A stretch of 64,000 nucleotides of DNA, taken from NCBI GenBank assembly GCA_041395905.1, contig JAWKZP010000006.1, positions 204,264-268,263 of the forward strand, read 5' to 3'. Shown here in pieces: positions 1-7,533 of this stretch. Each line of letters begins with the position of its first letter. The first letter of the stretch is position 1. The notes under the pieces were generated by a model. The model saw only the letters and a program-made list of their open reading frames with translations. It did not search any database and was not told the origin of the DNA. A program made the position numbers and the translations under genes. The stretch is from UBA7803 sp041395905. Lineage in GTDB: Bacteria > Pseudomonadota > Gammaproteobacteria > Pseudomonadales > Azotimanducaceae.

Positions 1-1769
1 GGCGGCCCATGCCTGAGCGCGCGGTGGCGGCGCGCTCCGAGGCGGAGGCCCTGGAACTGTTCTGCCGGCACGTGGCGGCGCTGGACCCGGATGTCCTCAC
101 CGGCTGGAACGTGATCGACTTCGACCTGACGGTGCTGGCAAAGATTGCGGCCCGGGTGCGTCATCCGTTCCGTCTCGGCCGCGATGACGGGGCGCTGCGC
201 ATCCGTTCCGCAGAGGGCTACTTCGGCAGCGGTCAGGCCAGCATCCCGGGCCGCCTGGTGCTGGATGGGGTGGATCTCCTGCGCGGCGCCTTCGTCCGCA
301 TGGAGGACTACAGCCTCGACGCGGTGGCGCGGGAGGTGCTGGGCGAGGGCAAGGCGCTGGCGGGCGATGCCGGTGATCGGGTGGCCGAGATTCAGCACAA
401 CTACCGCCACGACCTGCCGGCGTTCGCTCGCTACGCGCGCACCGACGCGCGGCTGGTGCTGGAGATCCTGGAAACGCTGGACCTGGTGACCCTGGCGTTT
501 GCGCGCAGCCGGCTTACCGGCATGACCCCGGACCGGGTCGCGGCCAGCATCGCCTCGTTCGACTTTCTTTACCTGTCGGCGCTGGGGCGGCGCGGCATCG
601 TCGCGCCGTCGGTGCGCTCGGATGACTCGCGGGTGCACGTGGCCCAGGCCGGCGGTCATGTGCTGGAACCGCTCATCGGCGTGCATGGCAATGTCTGGGT
701 GTTCGACTTCAAAAGCCTGTACCCCAGCATCATGCGCACCTTCAACATCGACCCTCTCGGTTTCGTGGGCGAGCCTGCGGACGCGGACGACGCCATCGTG
801 CTGGTCAACGGCGCCGGCTTCCGGCGCGACCCGGCGATCCTGCCGCAGATGCTCGATGAGCTGTTTCCCCGTCGCGAGGCGGCCAAGCGGGCCGGCGATG
901 CGGTGGCCTCTCAGGCCATCAAGATTCTCATGAACTCGTTCTACGGCGTGCTCGGTACGCCGGCGTGCCGCTTCAGCAACCCGGCCATTGCCAACGCCAT
1001 CACCGGGCAGGGGCGGTTCTTCCTGCAGTGGTCGCGCGACTGGTTTCAGGCGCGCGGCTACACCGTGCTCTATGGCGACACCGACAGCCTGTTCGTGGCC
1101 TCGGGCCTGCACGATGCGGATGCCGCCTGTACGCTGGCCGCTGAGCTGACGGCTGCCATCAATGCGGATCTCGAGACGGAGATCCGGCAGCGCTGGCGCG
1201 TCACCAGCCGCCTGGAGCTGGAGTTCGAGAAGCTCTATCGCAAGCTGTTTCTACCCTCGGTGCGCCACGGCGCCGGCGGCGCCCGCAAGCGCTACGCGGG
1301 GCTGCGGCACACGGGCGGCGAGCCGGCGGTGGAGTTCGTCGGCATGGAGGTGGTGCGCCGCGACTGGACGGAGCTGGCCAAGCAGGTGCAACGTGAGCTG
1401 TACGGGCGGCTGTTTACCGCCGAGCCGGTGGACGACTATCTGCGCGGCATCGTGGCCGCGCTGCGCCGCGGCGAGCTCGACCATCTGCTGGTGTATCGCA
1501 AGGGGCTGCGAAAACCGCTGGAAACCTACACGGCCAGCACGCCGCCGCACGTGGCGGCGGCGCGCAAATCCAGAGAGCCGCCGGGCCGGATCATCTCCTA
1601 CGTGATGACGCTCGCCGGGCCCGAGCCGCTGGATGCGCTGACCCAGCCGCCGGACCGCGAGCACTATGTCGAGCGGCAGATCCGTCCGGTGGCGGAGCCG
1701 GTGCTGCAGACGCTGGGGCTGGAATTCGAGCGGGTGATCGGCGACGACCGGCAGCTGGGCCTGTTCTGA
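1..1769 (+). CDS. polB: DNA polymerase II (family B), C-terminal part, 5' end outside window
   Basis: Family B DNA-dependent DNA polymerase with 3'-5' proofreading, used in SOS-linked replication restart and translesion synthesis. The reading frame is open to the left edge; family members are near 780 residues, so about 200 N-terminal residues, including Exo I, are missing. Counting from the Met at base 9, the order is Exo II (NVIDFDL, 34-40), Exo III (YARTD, 142-146), polymerase motif A (DFKSLYPSI, 233-241), motif B (KILMNSFYG, 305-313) and motif C (YGDTDS, 355-360). All catalytic aspartates I can see are present. The C terminus ends in GLF, reminiscent of a clamp-binding tail. The Met at base 9 is probably internal, not the start. 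It is followed after 40 bases by a convergent gene. Confidence 0.95.
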   Translation, partial: RPMPERAVAARSEAEALELFCRHVAALDPDVLTGWNVIDFDLTVLAKIAARVRHPFRLGRDDGALRIRSAEGYFGSGQASIPGRLVLDGVDLLRGAFVRMEDYSLDAVAREVLGEGKALAGDAGDRVAEIQHNYRHDLPAFARYARTDARLVLEILETLDLVTLAFARSRLTGMTPDRVAASIASFDFLYLSALGRRGIVAPSVRSDDSRVHVAQAGGHVLEPLIGVHGNVWVFDFKSLYPSIMRTFNIDPLGFVGEPADADDAIVLVNGAGFRRDPAILPQMLDELFPRREAAKRAGDAVASQAIKILMNSFYGVLGTPACRFSNPAIANAITGQGRFFLQWSRDWFQARGYTVLYGDTDSLFVASGLHDADAACTLAAELTAAINADLETEIRQRWRVTSRLELEFEKLYRKLFLPSVRHGAGGARKRYAGLRHTGGEPAVEFVGMEVVRRDWTELAKQVQRELYGRLFTAEPVDDYLRGIVAALRRGELDHLLVYRKGLRKPLETYTASTPPHVAAARKSREPPGRIISYVMTLAGPEPLDALTQPPDREHYVERQIRPVAEPVLQTLGLEFERVIGDDRQLGLF

Positions 1770-1809
1770 CCCGATTGCTGCTGCGCCGGCCCCCGCTCGA
1801 GTGTCGCCG

Positions 1810-2301
1810 TTACAGACGCAGCGCGCCGGAGCGCAGCAGCATCGCCAGCTCCTGACGCTGATCGGCGTCGAGCACGGCGCTGATTTCCTGCACTGCGCGG
1901 GCGATGGCCAGCTGCAGGTTTTCGGTGCTGGTCACGCGGGGCGCGAGCGCCGTGCGCAACGCGTCCACGGACACCTGCTCGTCCACCACCAGATCGGCCA
2001 GCGCGTCCACGGTGCGACGGCTGTCGAGCTCCGCCTGCTCGCGCTCCATCTTCAATCGGTTGAGGCTCGCCGCCACCTGGCGGCGTTGCGCATCGTCCAG
2101 GTTCAGATGGTAGGCGAGCTGGCGCAACGGCCGGCGCATGCCGAAGTGGCCGCCGCCGTGGCGCCACCCGCCTCGGCCACCGCCATCGTCATCGGCGTCG
2201 CGGCTGGCGTAGAAAGGGGATTGCTGGGCGGTCTTGCTGGCCGCTGCGTAGCCACTCGCAAAGGCTGCGCGCCGGGCCCACCGGTTGCAGTAGTGATACA
2301 T
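1810..2301 (-). CDS. Spy/CpxP-like periplasmic stress protein (LTxxQ family), putative
   Basis: A protein of 163 residues. The start at 2301 is chosen over an upstream ATG because AGGAGG lies just upstream of it. A glycine- and histidine-rich stretch (about 45-65) precedes a long charged helical region with two weak LTxxQ-like repeats: LNLDDAQRRQV near 75 and LDADQRQEL near 145. That pattern fits the Spy/CpxP/zinc-resistance family, which acts as a periplasmic chaperone or metal-stress sensor. I see no convincing signal peptide; the N terminus (MYHYCNRWARRAAFASGYAAA) is only weakly hydrophobic, so the location is uncertain. The gene converges on polB. Function is inference from helix pattern and the two motifs. 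Confidence 0.6.
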   Translation of the reverse strand: MYHYCNRWARRAAFASGYAAASKTAQQSPFYASRDADDDGGGRGGWRHGGGHFGMRRPLRQLAYHLNLDDAQRRQVAASLNRLKMEREQAELDSRRTVDALADLVVDEQVSVDALRTALAPRVTSTENLQLAIARAVQEISAVLDADQRQELAMLLRSGALRL

Positions 2302-2378
2302 CGGTTCCTCCTGGTCCGCAGGCATGGGCCTCAACGGACTTCATCGGGGTTGTTCGCCGGGGCACCCGCCTCCGGCGT

Positions 2379-3632
2379 CTAGTCCGCGGGCTTGAGCCGC
2401 GCGGTCTGCGCCGGCGTTTCGCCTGGCGCGGAGTCGAGATTAGCAGAGGGCTTCGCTGCTGCCCAGAGCGTCAAGGGCAGGCTGAGCAGGGCGTAGGCCG
2501 TGAGGCCGGTGGCGAATTCGGCGCCCCAGGCGCTGCTGCCGTACCAGGCCAGCGCGGTCACCGCAGCCAATCGCGCGATCTCCAGCTGCGTGGCATAGCG
2601 CCGGCCCTCCAACGCCGCGCCCTGAACGTAGAAGCTGAACGCCAGCAGCGCGGCGCTCGCGAGCACCAGCGTGCGCGGCAGGTCGGCGAACAGGAGCGTC
2701 AGGCTCGCCGCCGTCACCAGCCAGTATTGGGCAAAGCAGTAGCCGCCGATGGCCGCGGATACCTTCGGGTCGTACTTTGCTGCGCGCCAGTCGGGCTTGG
2801 GCTCGTTGCGCAGGTCGCGCGGCCGCCAACCCGGGCCCTCGACCCACAGACGCAGCTTGTCGCCCCAGTGGCGCGTGCGCACCATGTCCTGCAGGCCTTC
2901 CCAGTACACGTGCGCGTTGGCCCACAGCGGGTTGAAGCTGCCGAGCTGGCGGGTGATGCCGTACACGCAGGGGCGCGTCGGATCCTCGTCCTTGAAGGTG
3001 CCGAACAGGCGGTCCCAAAGGATGAACACGCCGCCGTAGTTGCGATCGATGTACTCCGGGTTCCTGGCGTGATGCACGCGGTGGTTCGAGGGCGTCACCA
3101 GCACCCATTCCAGCGGCCCCAGCCGGCGGATGTGCTCCGTGTGCACCCAGAACTGGTAGATCAGGTTCAGGCTGCCCACCGACACCAGCAGCTCGGCGGG
3201 AAAACCCAGCACGTACAGCGGAATGTAGAAGACAAAGGAAAGGTAGCCCGTGCTGGTCTGGCGCAGCGCCGTCGAAAGATTGAACTCCTCGCTCTGGTGG
3301 TGGGCAACATGGGATGCCCAGAGCAGCCGCCACTGATGGCCGTAGCGGTGCGCCCAGTAGTAGCAGAAGTCGTAGCCGACGAAGGCAGCGATCCAGACCG
3401 CGACGGCGTCGCCGTCCAGCCGGAACAACGTGTAGCCATTTGTTAAGGCTCCGTAAACCAGACCGCCGATGCCGATCTTCAGCACGCCGGCGAGGCGGCT
3501 CAGAGTGCCGAGCTGCAGGCTGTTGAGCGTGTGGTGGTGCCGGTAGGTGTCGTTGCCGCGCGCGCGGCCGTACAGATACTCCGCCGCCATGGCGGCGATG
3601 AAGAACGGAATGGCGTACATCACGTAGTTCAC
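2379..3632 (-). CDS. Sterol desaturase/fatty acid hydroxylase superfamily membrane protein (AGMO-like)
   Basis: Integral membrane di-iron oxygenase of 417 residues. The eight-histidine signature is visible: HRYGH near 95, HVAHH near 108 with the following QSEEFNLSTALRQ stretch, and NHRVHH near 185. The HHQSEEFN context is typical of alkylglycerol monooxygenase (TMEM195/AGMO) relatives rather than of sterol C5 desaturases. Known relatives use O2 to hydroxylate or desaturate lipid chains; the substrate here cannot be read. Several extra hydrophobic segments follow the catalytic core in the last 100 residues. The start is placed at the GTG at 3632, shortly after the Nudix stop codon, rather than at an earlier Met overlapping that gene; an ATG at 3620 is an alternative. 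Probably cotranscribed with the Nudix gene. Confidence 0.85.
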   Translation of the reverse strand: MNYVMYAIPFFIAAMAAEYLYGRARGNDTYRHHHTLNSLQLGTLSRLAGVLKIGIGGLVYGALTNGYTLFRLDGDAVAVWIAAFVGYDFCYYWAHRYGHQWRLLWASHVAHHQSEEFNLSTALRQTSTGYLSFVFYIPLYVLGFPAELLVSVGSLNLIYQFWVHTEHIRRLGPLEWVLVTPSNHRVHHARNPEYIDRNYGGVFILWDRLFGTFKDEDPTRPCVYGITRQLGSFNPLWANAHVYWEGLQDMVRTRHWGDKLRLWVEGPGWRPRDLRNEPKPDWRAAKYDPKVSAAIGGYCFAQYWLVTAASLTLLFADLPRTLVLASAALLAFSFYVQGAALEGRRYATQLEIARLAAVTALAWYGSSAWGAEFATGLTAYALLSLPLTLWAAAKPSANLDSAPGETPAQTARLKPAD

Positions 3633-3648
3633 GGACGAACCTGCCTGA

Positions 3649-4182
3649 TCATATGATCTGGAATGCGCGCAGATCGCGCAGCAGCCAGGGGGTGAACGCC
3701 TCCGGCTCGCGGGCAACCCAGTCGCGCAATGCTTCGATGGTCACCCAGCGGACCTCGGCGACCTCGCCGCCGTCCGGCGTCAACGGCCCATCGTAGCAGC
3801 CGCGGAACGCCTGCTGCAGCTCCCGGTCGAGGAACGCGCGCCCATGGCTGCTGTTGTCCGGCGCGCCTTCGGTGCGCGAGCGGATCAGCGCGCCCAGCGG
3901 CTGCAGGTCGACGCCGGTGACGTTCAGCTCTTCGAGCAGACCGCGCTCGGCGCCGTCGCGATAGGATTCGCCGGGCTTGAGGTGCTCGCCGACACTGTAG
4001 TCCCAGCGGTTCGGGTACAGATCCTTGCCCGGGGCGCGCAGCTGAATCAGCAGCGCACCGGCGCTGTCGAACAGGAAAATGTGCGCGGACCGGTGCCACA
4101 GGCCGCGGGCATGCACCTCGTCGCGCGCGACGAGCCCGGCCGGCTCGCCGGCTTCGTCGAAGGTTTCGAACAGTTCTGACAT
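3649..4182 (-). CDS. Nudix hydrolase family protein with degenerate Nudix box
   Basis: Nudix-fold protein of 177 residues resembling the isopentenyl-diphosphate isomerase-like branch (N-terminal segment FDEAGEPAGLVARDEVHARGLWHRSAHIF is typical, with the conserved WHRSAH). The box spans about residues 64-86 (GEHLKPGESYRDGAERGLLEELN). Compared with GX5EX7REUXEEXGU, the leading Gly is replaced by Glu and the RE pair by RG, while the metal-binding EE is kept. Activity is therefore possible but not assured. Members usually hydrolyse nucleoside diphosphate derivatives. Upstream at 4210-4215 lies a perfect TATAAT on the same strand. It precedes the membrane hydroxylase by 16 bases and is probably in one transcript with it. 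Confidence 0.85.
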   Translation of the reverse strand: MSELFETFDEAGEPAGLVARDEVHARGLWHRSAHIFLFDSAGALLIQLRAPGKDLYPNRWDYSVGEHLKPGESYRDGAERGLLEELNVTGVDLQPLGALIRSRTEGAPDNSSHGRAFLDRELQQAFRGCYDGPLTPDGGEVAEVRWVTIEALRDWVAREPEAFTPWLLRDLRAFQII

Positions 4183-4209
4183 GGCGCCGCCCTGTCATCC
4201 GGGGCGGCG

Positions 4210-4215
4210 ATTATA
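4210..4215 (-). promoter_or_regulatory. Candidate sigma70 -10 box upstream of the Nudix gene
   Basis: A perfect TATAAT on the minus strand followed by CGCC, 27 bases upstream of the Nudix ATG. AT-rich hexamers are rare in this GC-rich DNA, and the same TATAAT with nearby GCs occurs before other genes in the window. No good -35 hexamer is visible at 16-18 bases, so this is a weak prediction. Confidence 0.35.
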
Positions 4216-4240
4216 GCGGTCGGCGCAGGCGCGGGCCGGA

Positions 4241-4672
4241 TCAGCTGCGATAGCAGCCGTCCACGGGCTGGTTGTCGCCGAACGGGCGCACCCCGTCGGC
4301 GTGATTCTGCGAGATGGTGTAGGTGGTGTAGCTGATGGTGGTGACGTCCCAGGCTTTCTGCACCCATCGGGGCGCGCCCTGCTCCTCCAGCACGCGTCCG
4401 ATCCAGGCGTGGGCGACGGCGGTGCCCACACCCCAGGCCAGCACCTCGGCGTCGCTGGGCTGGTTGCCGATCAGCCGGCTGGTGAGCCAGGCGGTCTCTT
4501 CGTAGCAGGGGTCGCTCGCCGCGTTCAGCGTCTGCGCAACGTCCATGCTGTGCAGCGCGAGCCAGGTCGCCTCGTCGCGGTCCATGCTGGCGCAGCCGCC
4601 GGACAGCAGGCCCACGACCACCACCGCTGCCCCCCGGGCCACCATCCCGCGTACTCTGCCCAGTCCACCCAT
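4241..4672 (-). CDS. Putative small lipoprotein
   Basis: Protein of 143 residues from the ATG at 4672; an in-frame GTG at 4696 is an alternative start. The N terminus has Arg residues, a hydrophobic stretch (AAVVVVGLLSGG) and a lipobox LSGGC with Cys near residue 27, followed by ASMD. The D at +4 gives no clear sorting signal. The mature part is a mixed alpha-helical sequence with conserved-looking WLALHSMDVAQT and a C-terminal NHADGVRPFGDNQPVDGCYRS tail. I do not recognise the family. It ends 58 bases before the Nudix start on the same strand, so the two could be cotranscribed. Confidence 0.7.
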   Translation of the reverse strand: MGGLGRVRGMVARGAAVVVVGLLSGGCASMDRDEATWLALHSMDVAQTLNAASDPCYEETAWLTSRLIGNQPSDAEVLAWGVGTAVAHAWIGRVLEEQGAPRWVQKAWDVTTISYTTYTISQNHADGVRPFGDNQPVDGCYRS

Positions 4673-4696
4673 GTTGTTTTTCCCGAGCGCTTGCAC

Positions 4697-5151
4697 CGGG
4701 TACTTTTTACGCGAAAGCGGCCGGGCGCCTGTGCGGGTGTTGCAAGGGATAGGTGTGCAAACGTTCGGAGAATGTGGGCAGCCGCCGGGCCGGTCAGCAG
4801 GATTCAGTCGCGGGCAGGTGCCAGTACGGCGCGAGCCAGACGACCACGCGATCGCGCTTCGAATAGATTGCCGTCACCGGCACGCGCAGGGGTATCGCGT
4901 AGCGCTGATCGGCACCGCGCCGCTCGCGCAGCAGCCGTGGCCAGGACAGGGCCAGCCGGCCGAGCTCCAGCGTGCCGAGGCTTTCCAGCCGCAGGCCTGT
5001 GGCGGGGGGCCGGCGAATATCGCGCGTTGTCGGTGAGCGGTTCGTGGGCTTAGGCTGTCTAAAGCAGCAAGCTAGCCTGGAGATCGTCAAGGATGCGTGA
5101 AACCGCGGCTGAATCGCGGCGCGACGCGCGGCGCATGAACGGGGCCGTCAA
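4697..5151. other. 455-base gap; possible alpha/beta-hydrolase remnant on minus strand
   Basis: No complete gene is apparent. On the minus strand, 4794-5090 can be read as 98 residues whose C-terminal third (IPLRVPVTAIYSKRDRVVVW) resembles the segment around the acid residue in some alpha/beta hydrolases (VPVTAIYSxxDGVVxW). The expected catalytic Ser and His segments are absent and there is no ribosome binding site, so at most it is a decayed fragment. Bases 4697-4770 also hold the upstream region of the lipoprotein gene. Confidence 0.25.
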
Positions 5152-5808
5152 ATGAGCGGCGGGCGCCGATGGCCGCTTGCGCGGGTTTTGAGCCTTGCCG
5201 CCACCCTGTGGCTCGCGGCCGGCGCCGCGCTTGCCATCGAGGAGCCCGAGTACCGGGTCGTCGAGAAGCTGGACGGCTTCGAGCTGCGCGAGTATCCGCC
5301 GCTGTGGGTCGCCACCGTCACGGTCGAAGGAGATCGCGCAGCCGCCGGCAACCGCGGCTTCCGACCGCTGCTGCGATACATCAGTGGCGACAACGTGAAA
5401 CGCGACCGGATCGCCATGACCGCGCCGGTGATCCAGCAGCCCGGCGCCGACGATGGCGAGTCCATCGCCATGACCGCGCCGGTTCTGCAGCAGGGCAGCG
5501 GCGATGCCTGGCAGCTCATGTTCGTCATGCCGGCGGGGCGCAGTGGCGAGGATCTGCCGCAGCCGGAGGATCCCGCCGTCTCGATTCAGGTTCTGCCGGC
5601 CCGGCTCGTCGCCGCGCTGCGTTACTCGGGCGGTTGGGGCGAAGCGCGCTACCAGCGGTTCGAGACTGAGCTGCGCGCGGCGGTTGCGCAGGCCGGCCTC
5701 AGCGTCTGCGGCCCGGCACAATGGGCGCGCTACGATCCGCCGTTCATGCCGTGGTTTCTGCGTCGCAACGAAGTGCTGCTGCCGGTTGCCAGGGGCGGGT
5801 GCGACTGA
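5152..5808 (+). CDS. SOUL-family heme-binding protein, secreted
   Basis: Protein of 218 residues with an N-terminal signal peptide (RRWPLARVLSLAATLWLAAGAALA, cleavage likely after ALA near residue 29). The SOUL/HBP fold is shown by EEPEYRVVEKLDGFELREYPP, then IAMTAPV occurring twice (about 89-95 and 107-113), WQLMFVMP, and the late motif ARYDPPFMPWFLRRNEV near 195-210. Bacterial SOUL proteins are small periplasmic proteins thought to bind heme or tetrapyrroles; the physiological role is unclear. The gene stands alone, convergent with the small secreted protein gene downstream. Confidence 0.9.
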   Translation: MSGGRRWPLARVLSLAATLWLAAGAALAIEEPEYRVVEKLDGFELREYPPLWVATVTVEGDRAAAGNRGFRPLLRYISGDNVKRDRIAMTAPVIQQPGADDGESIAMTAPVLQQGSGDAWQLMFVMPAGRSGEDLPQPEDPAVSIQVLPARLVAALRYSGGWGEARYQRFETELRAAVAQAGLSVCGPAQWARYDPPFMPWFLRRNEVLLPVARGGCD

Positions 5809-5846
5809 GCGCAACGCGCCTTGCCGACGAGAGGCCTCGAAAAAGA

Positions 5847-5883
5847 CCCGCCCGGCGGGGAGGGGAAGGGGATGCCGGGCGGG
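5847..5883. terminator. GC-rich hairpin between convergent genes, G-run loop
   Basis: A perfect 10-bp stem (CCCGCCCGGC at 5847-5856 with GCCGGGCGGG at 5874-5883) encloses a 17-base purine loop containing three GGGG runs. It lies between the stop of the SOUL gene and the stop of the convergent secreted protein. There is no T tract on either side, so it may act with Rho, or as a structural or G-quadruplex element. Confidence 0.4.
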
Positions 5884-5937
5884 GGAGTGGGCGGCGTCAA
5901 CCACGAGGCGCTGGCCGCCCGCTGCACGGGACGGGGT

Positions 5938-6303
5938 CTACTGTGCTGCAAATTGGACGTGGCGTGCTTCATCCGCCAGCGCGTAGCGGCCTTCGGCACT
6001 GGACACACTCAGCAGCTCACGGCCGTCGGTGGACGTCGCGCAGGCGATCCGGAGCGCCACCCGGTTACCGTTCTCCCAGGCGCTGGCGTTGATGTAGTAG
6101 GTGCGGTTGTCGCCCGATTGGGCGGTGTAGTAGAAGCGTTTGGCGACCAGACCGCTGTGGCTGTCGGCGGCAGCGTCCAGGCAGGCATGATAGCCCGCCA
6201 GCTCTTTGCTGGTGCTCACGCGGGCATCTGCGGGCGCGGCCAGGCCGGCCAGCAGAACGGCGGCGCCCAGGGCGCCGGCTAGTATGGTCATCGGTTGGCT
6301 CAT
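5938..6303 (-). CDS. Small secreted protein of unknown function
   Basis: Protein of 121 residues with a clear signal peptide (MTILAGALGAAVLLAGLAAPADA, cleavage near residue 27). The mature part of about 94 residues carries two cysteines (HACLDAAADSH and RIACATS) that could form one disulfide, and aromatic segments such as KRFYYTAQSGDNRTYYINASAWENG. I do not recognise the family; similar small exported proteins are found in gammaproteobacterial genomes without assigned function. It is divergent from the LysR regulator at 6509, with a palindromic element in the shared upstream region, so it is a likely regulatory target. Confidence 0.75.
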   Translation of the reverse strand: MSQPMTILAGALGAAVLLAGLAAPADARVSTSKELAGYHACLDAAADSHSGLVAKRFYYTAQSGDNRTYYINASAWENGNRVALRIACATSTDGRELLSVSSAEGRYALADEARHVQFAAQ

Positions 6304-6358
6304 GATGCTGTCCTCGATCGGGGTTGGCGAAAAGTTCTGCCGGTGTGGCCGTCAGAGT

Positions 6359-6404
6359 GTTACTTAAAGTAACGAAACGCGATTGACGTGGGAACCGAAG
6401 TAAC
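6359..6404. promoter_or_regulatory. Palindromic operator candidate between secreted-protein gene and LysR gene
   Basis: A perfect 15-bp inverted repeat, GTTACTTAAAGTAAC (7-bp arms, one central base), lies at 6359-6373, and a further half-site AAGTAAC lies at 6398-6404, 31 bp from the equivalent arm, close to three helical turns. The element sits in the 205-base divergent intergenic region beside a LysR regulator. A recall plus activation site arrangement is typical of LysR operators, but binding by this regulator is inference. Confidence 0.5.
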
Positions 6405-6508
6405 GTAGAAGCTGTTTCTCACGGATGTGCAACCTGCCGCGCGCCGTGACAGCGCCAGCCGCGGGTCGGAGCGGTGACGACTCTCGCGCGGCAACGGCGA
6501 GAGGTGCC

Positions 6509-7480
6509 ATGTCGACACGCGGCTCCAGCAACACTTCCTGGCCCGCCTATCACCTGGACTGGAATCTGGTTCGGACTTTCATTGCGGTTGTGGAATCGGG
6601 CAGCCTGGCGGCGGCGGGGCGGCGCCTGACGCTGGCCCATCCCACCGTCGCCCGGCACGTGCAGACGCTGGAGGAGCAACTCGGCCTGCAGCTGTTCGAT
6701 CGCACAGGCAGCGGCTTGAAGCTGAACAGTCACGGCGAGCAGCTTGCCGAGGTGGCCAACCGCATGCGTCAGGATGCGCTGGCATTCGAGGCCGCCAGCG
6801 ATACGCTGAAAAATGCCGAGACCGGCACGGTTCGCGTCACCATTGCCGAGCTCATGGCCGAGTGCGTGCCGGCATTGCTGGCGGGATTGCCCGCGTGCGC
6901 CGGCCCTACACCCTGTCACGTCGAGCTGATGCTCACCGGTGAGCAGCTGAATCTGCTGCAGAGCGAGGCGGATTTCGCGGTGCGGCACGTGCGCCCGCAG
7001 CAGGCGGACCTGGTGTGCAGACGGGTGGGGGCGCTGCGCCTGGGCGCATGGGCGAGCAGCACCTACCTCGAACGCTGGGGCACTCCGGCGATCGACACGC
7101 TGTCCAGGCACTGGTTCATCGACGGCGTTTCCAACCGGCGTTTCTGCCGTGCGGCGCAGCGGCTGGGGATCGAGATACCGGCGGAGCGAGTGGTGTTCCG
7201 CAGCGATTCGATGCTCACGCAGCGCAACGCCGCGCTGGCAGGGCGCGGGATTGTCGGGCTGCCACTTTATATGGGCGATCCCGAGCCGCAACTGGCTCGC
7301 GTTCTCACCGGCGGTGGACCCGACCCGGTCGCCGAGGTCTGGCTGGTGGCGCGGCCGGGCGCGCTGCAGATGCGTCTGCTGCGCGATCTGTTCGAACAGC
7401 TTGGTGAGGCGTTGGTCCGCTTTCTCGAATGCCAGCCCGGCACCGGGCGCGGCGTTCCGGTGGCAGCCGTCGGACGCTGA
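6509..7480 (+). CDS. LysR-family transcriptional regulator
   Basis: Regulator of 323 residues. The start at 6509 is chosen because GAGAGG lies just upstream and because it places the helix-turn-helix about 15 residues from the N terminus. The HTH reads WNLVRTFIAVVESGSLAAAGRRLTLAHPTVARHVQTLEEQLGLQLFDR, the typical LysR domain; a substrate-binding domain follows (about 95-300). It has the short KLNSHGEQL link of the CrgA/AaeR-like group. The effector cannot be deduced. It is divergent from the small secreted protein gene. Confidence 0.9.
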   Translation: MSTRGSSNTSWPAYHLDWNLVRTFIAVVESGSLAAAGRRLTLAHPTVARHVQTLEEQLGLQLFDRTGSGLKLNSHGEQLAEVANRMRQDALAFEAASDTLKNAETGTVRVTIAELMAECVPALLAGLPACAGPTPCHVELMLTGEQLNLLQSEADFAVRHVRPQQADLVCRRVGALRLGAWASSTYLERWGTPAIDTLSRHWFIDGVSNRRFCRAAQRLGIEIPAERVVFRSDSMLTQRNAALAGRGIVGLPLYMGDPEPQLARVLTGGGPDPVAEVWLVARPGALQMRLLRDLFEQLGEALVRFLECQPGTGRGVPVAAVGR

Positions 7481-7520
7481 CCTTCCGCCCCGAGACGGTG
7501 CGCAGGATCCGCCGAGCCCC

Positions 7521-7526
7521 TACAAT
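7521..7526 (+). promoter_or_regulatory. Candidate -10 box placing TPR gene on a near-leaderless transcript
   Basis: TACAAT followed by CCGCGCC ends seven bases before the ATG at 7534. A transcript starting at the usual distance would have almost no leader. No clear -35 or Shine-Dalgarno sequence is visible. Confidence 0.3.
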
Positions 7527-7533
7527 CCGCGCC

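Noticed and set aside
4794..5090. A 98-codon minus-strand frame with a VPVTAIYS-like segment.
   Set aside because: Only one short segment resembles alpha/beta hydrolases; no nucleophile elbow, no ribosome binding site, and Cys/Arg-rich ends. Kept only as a possible remnant.
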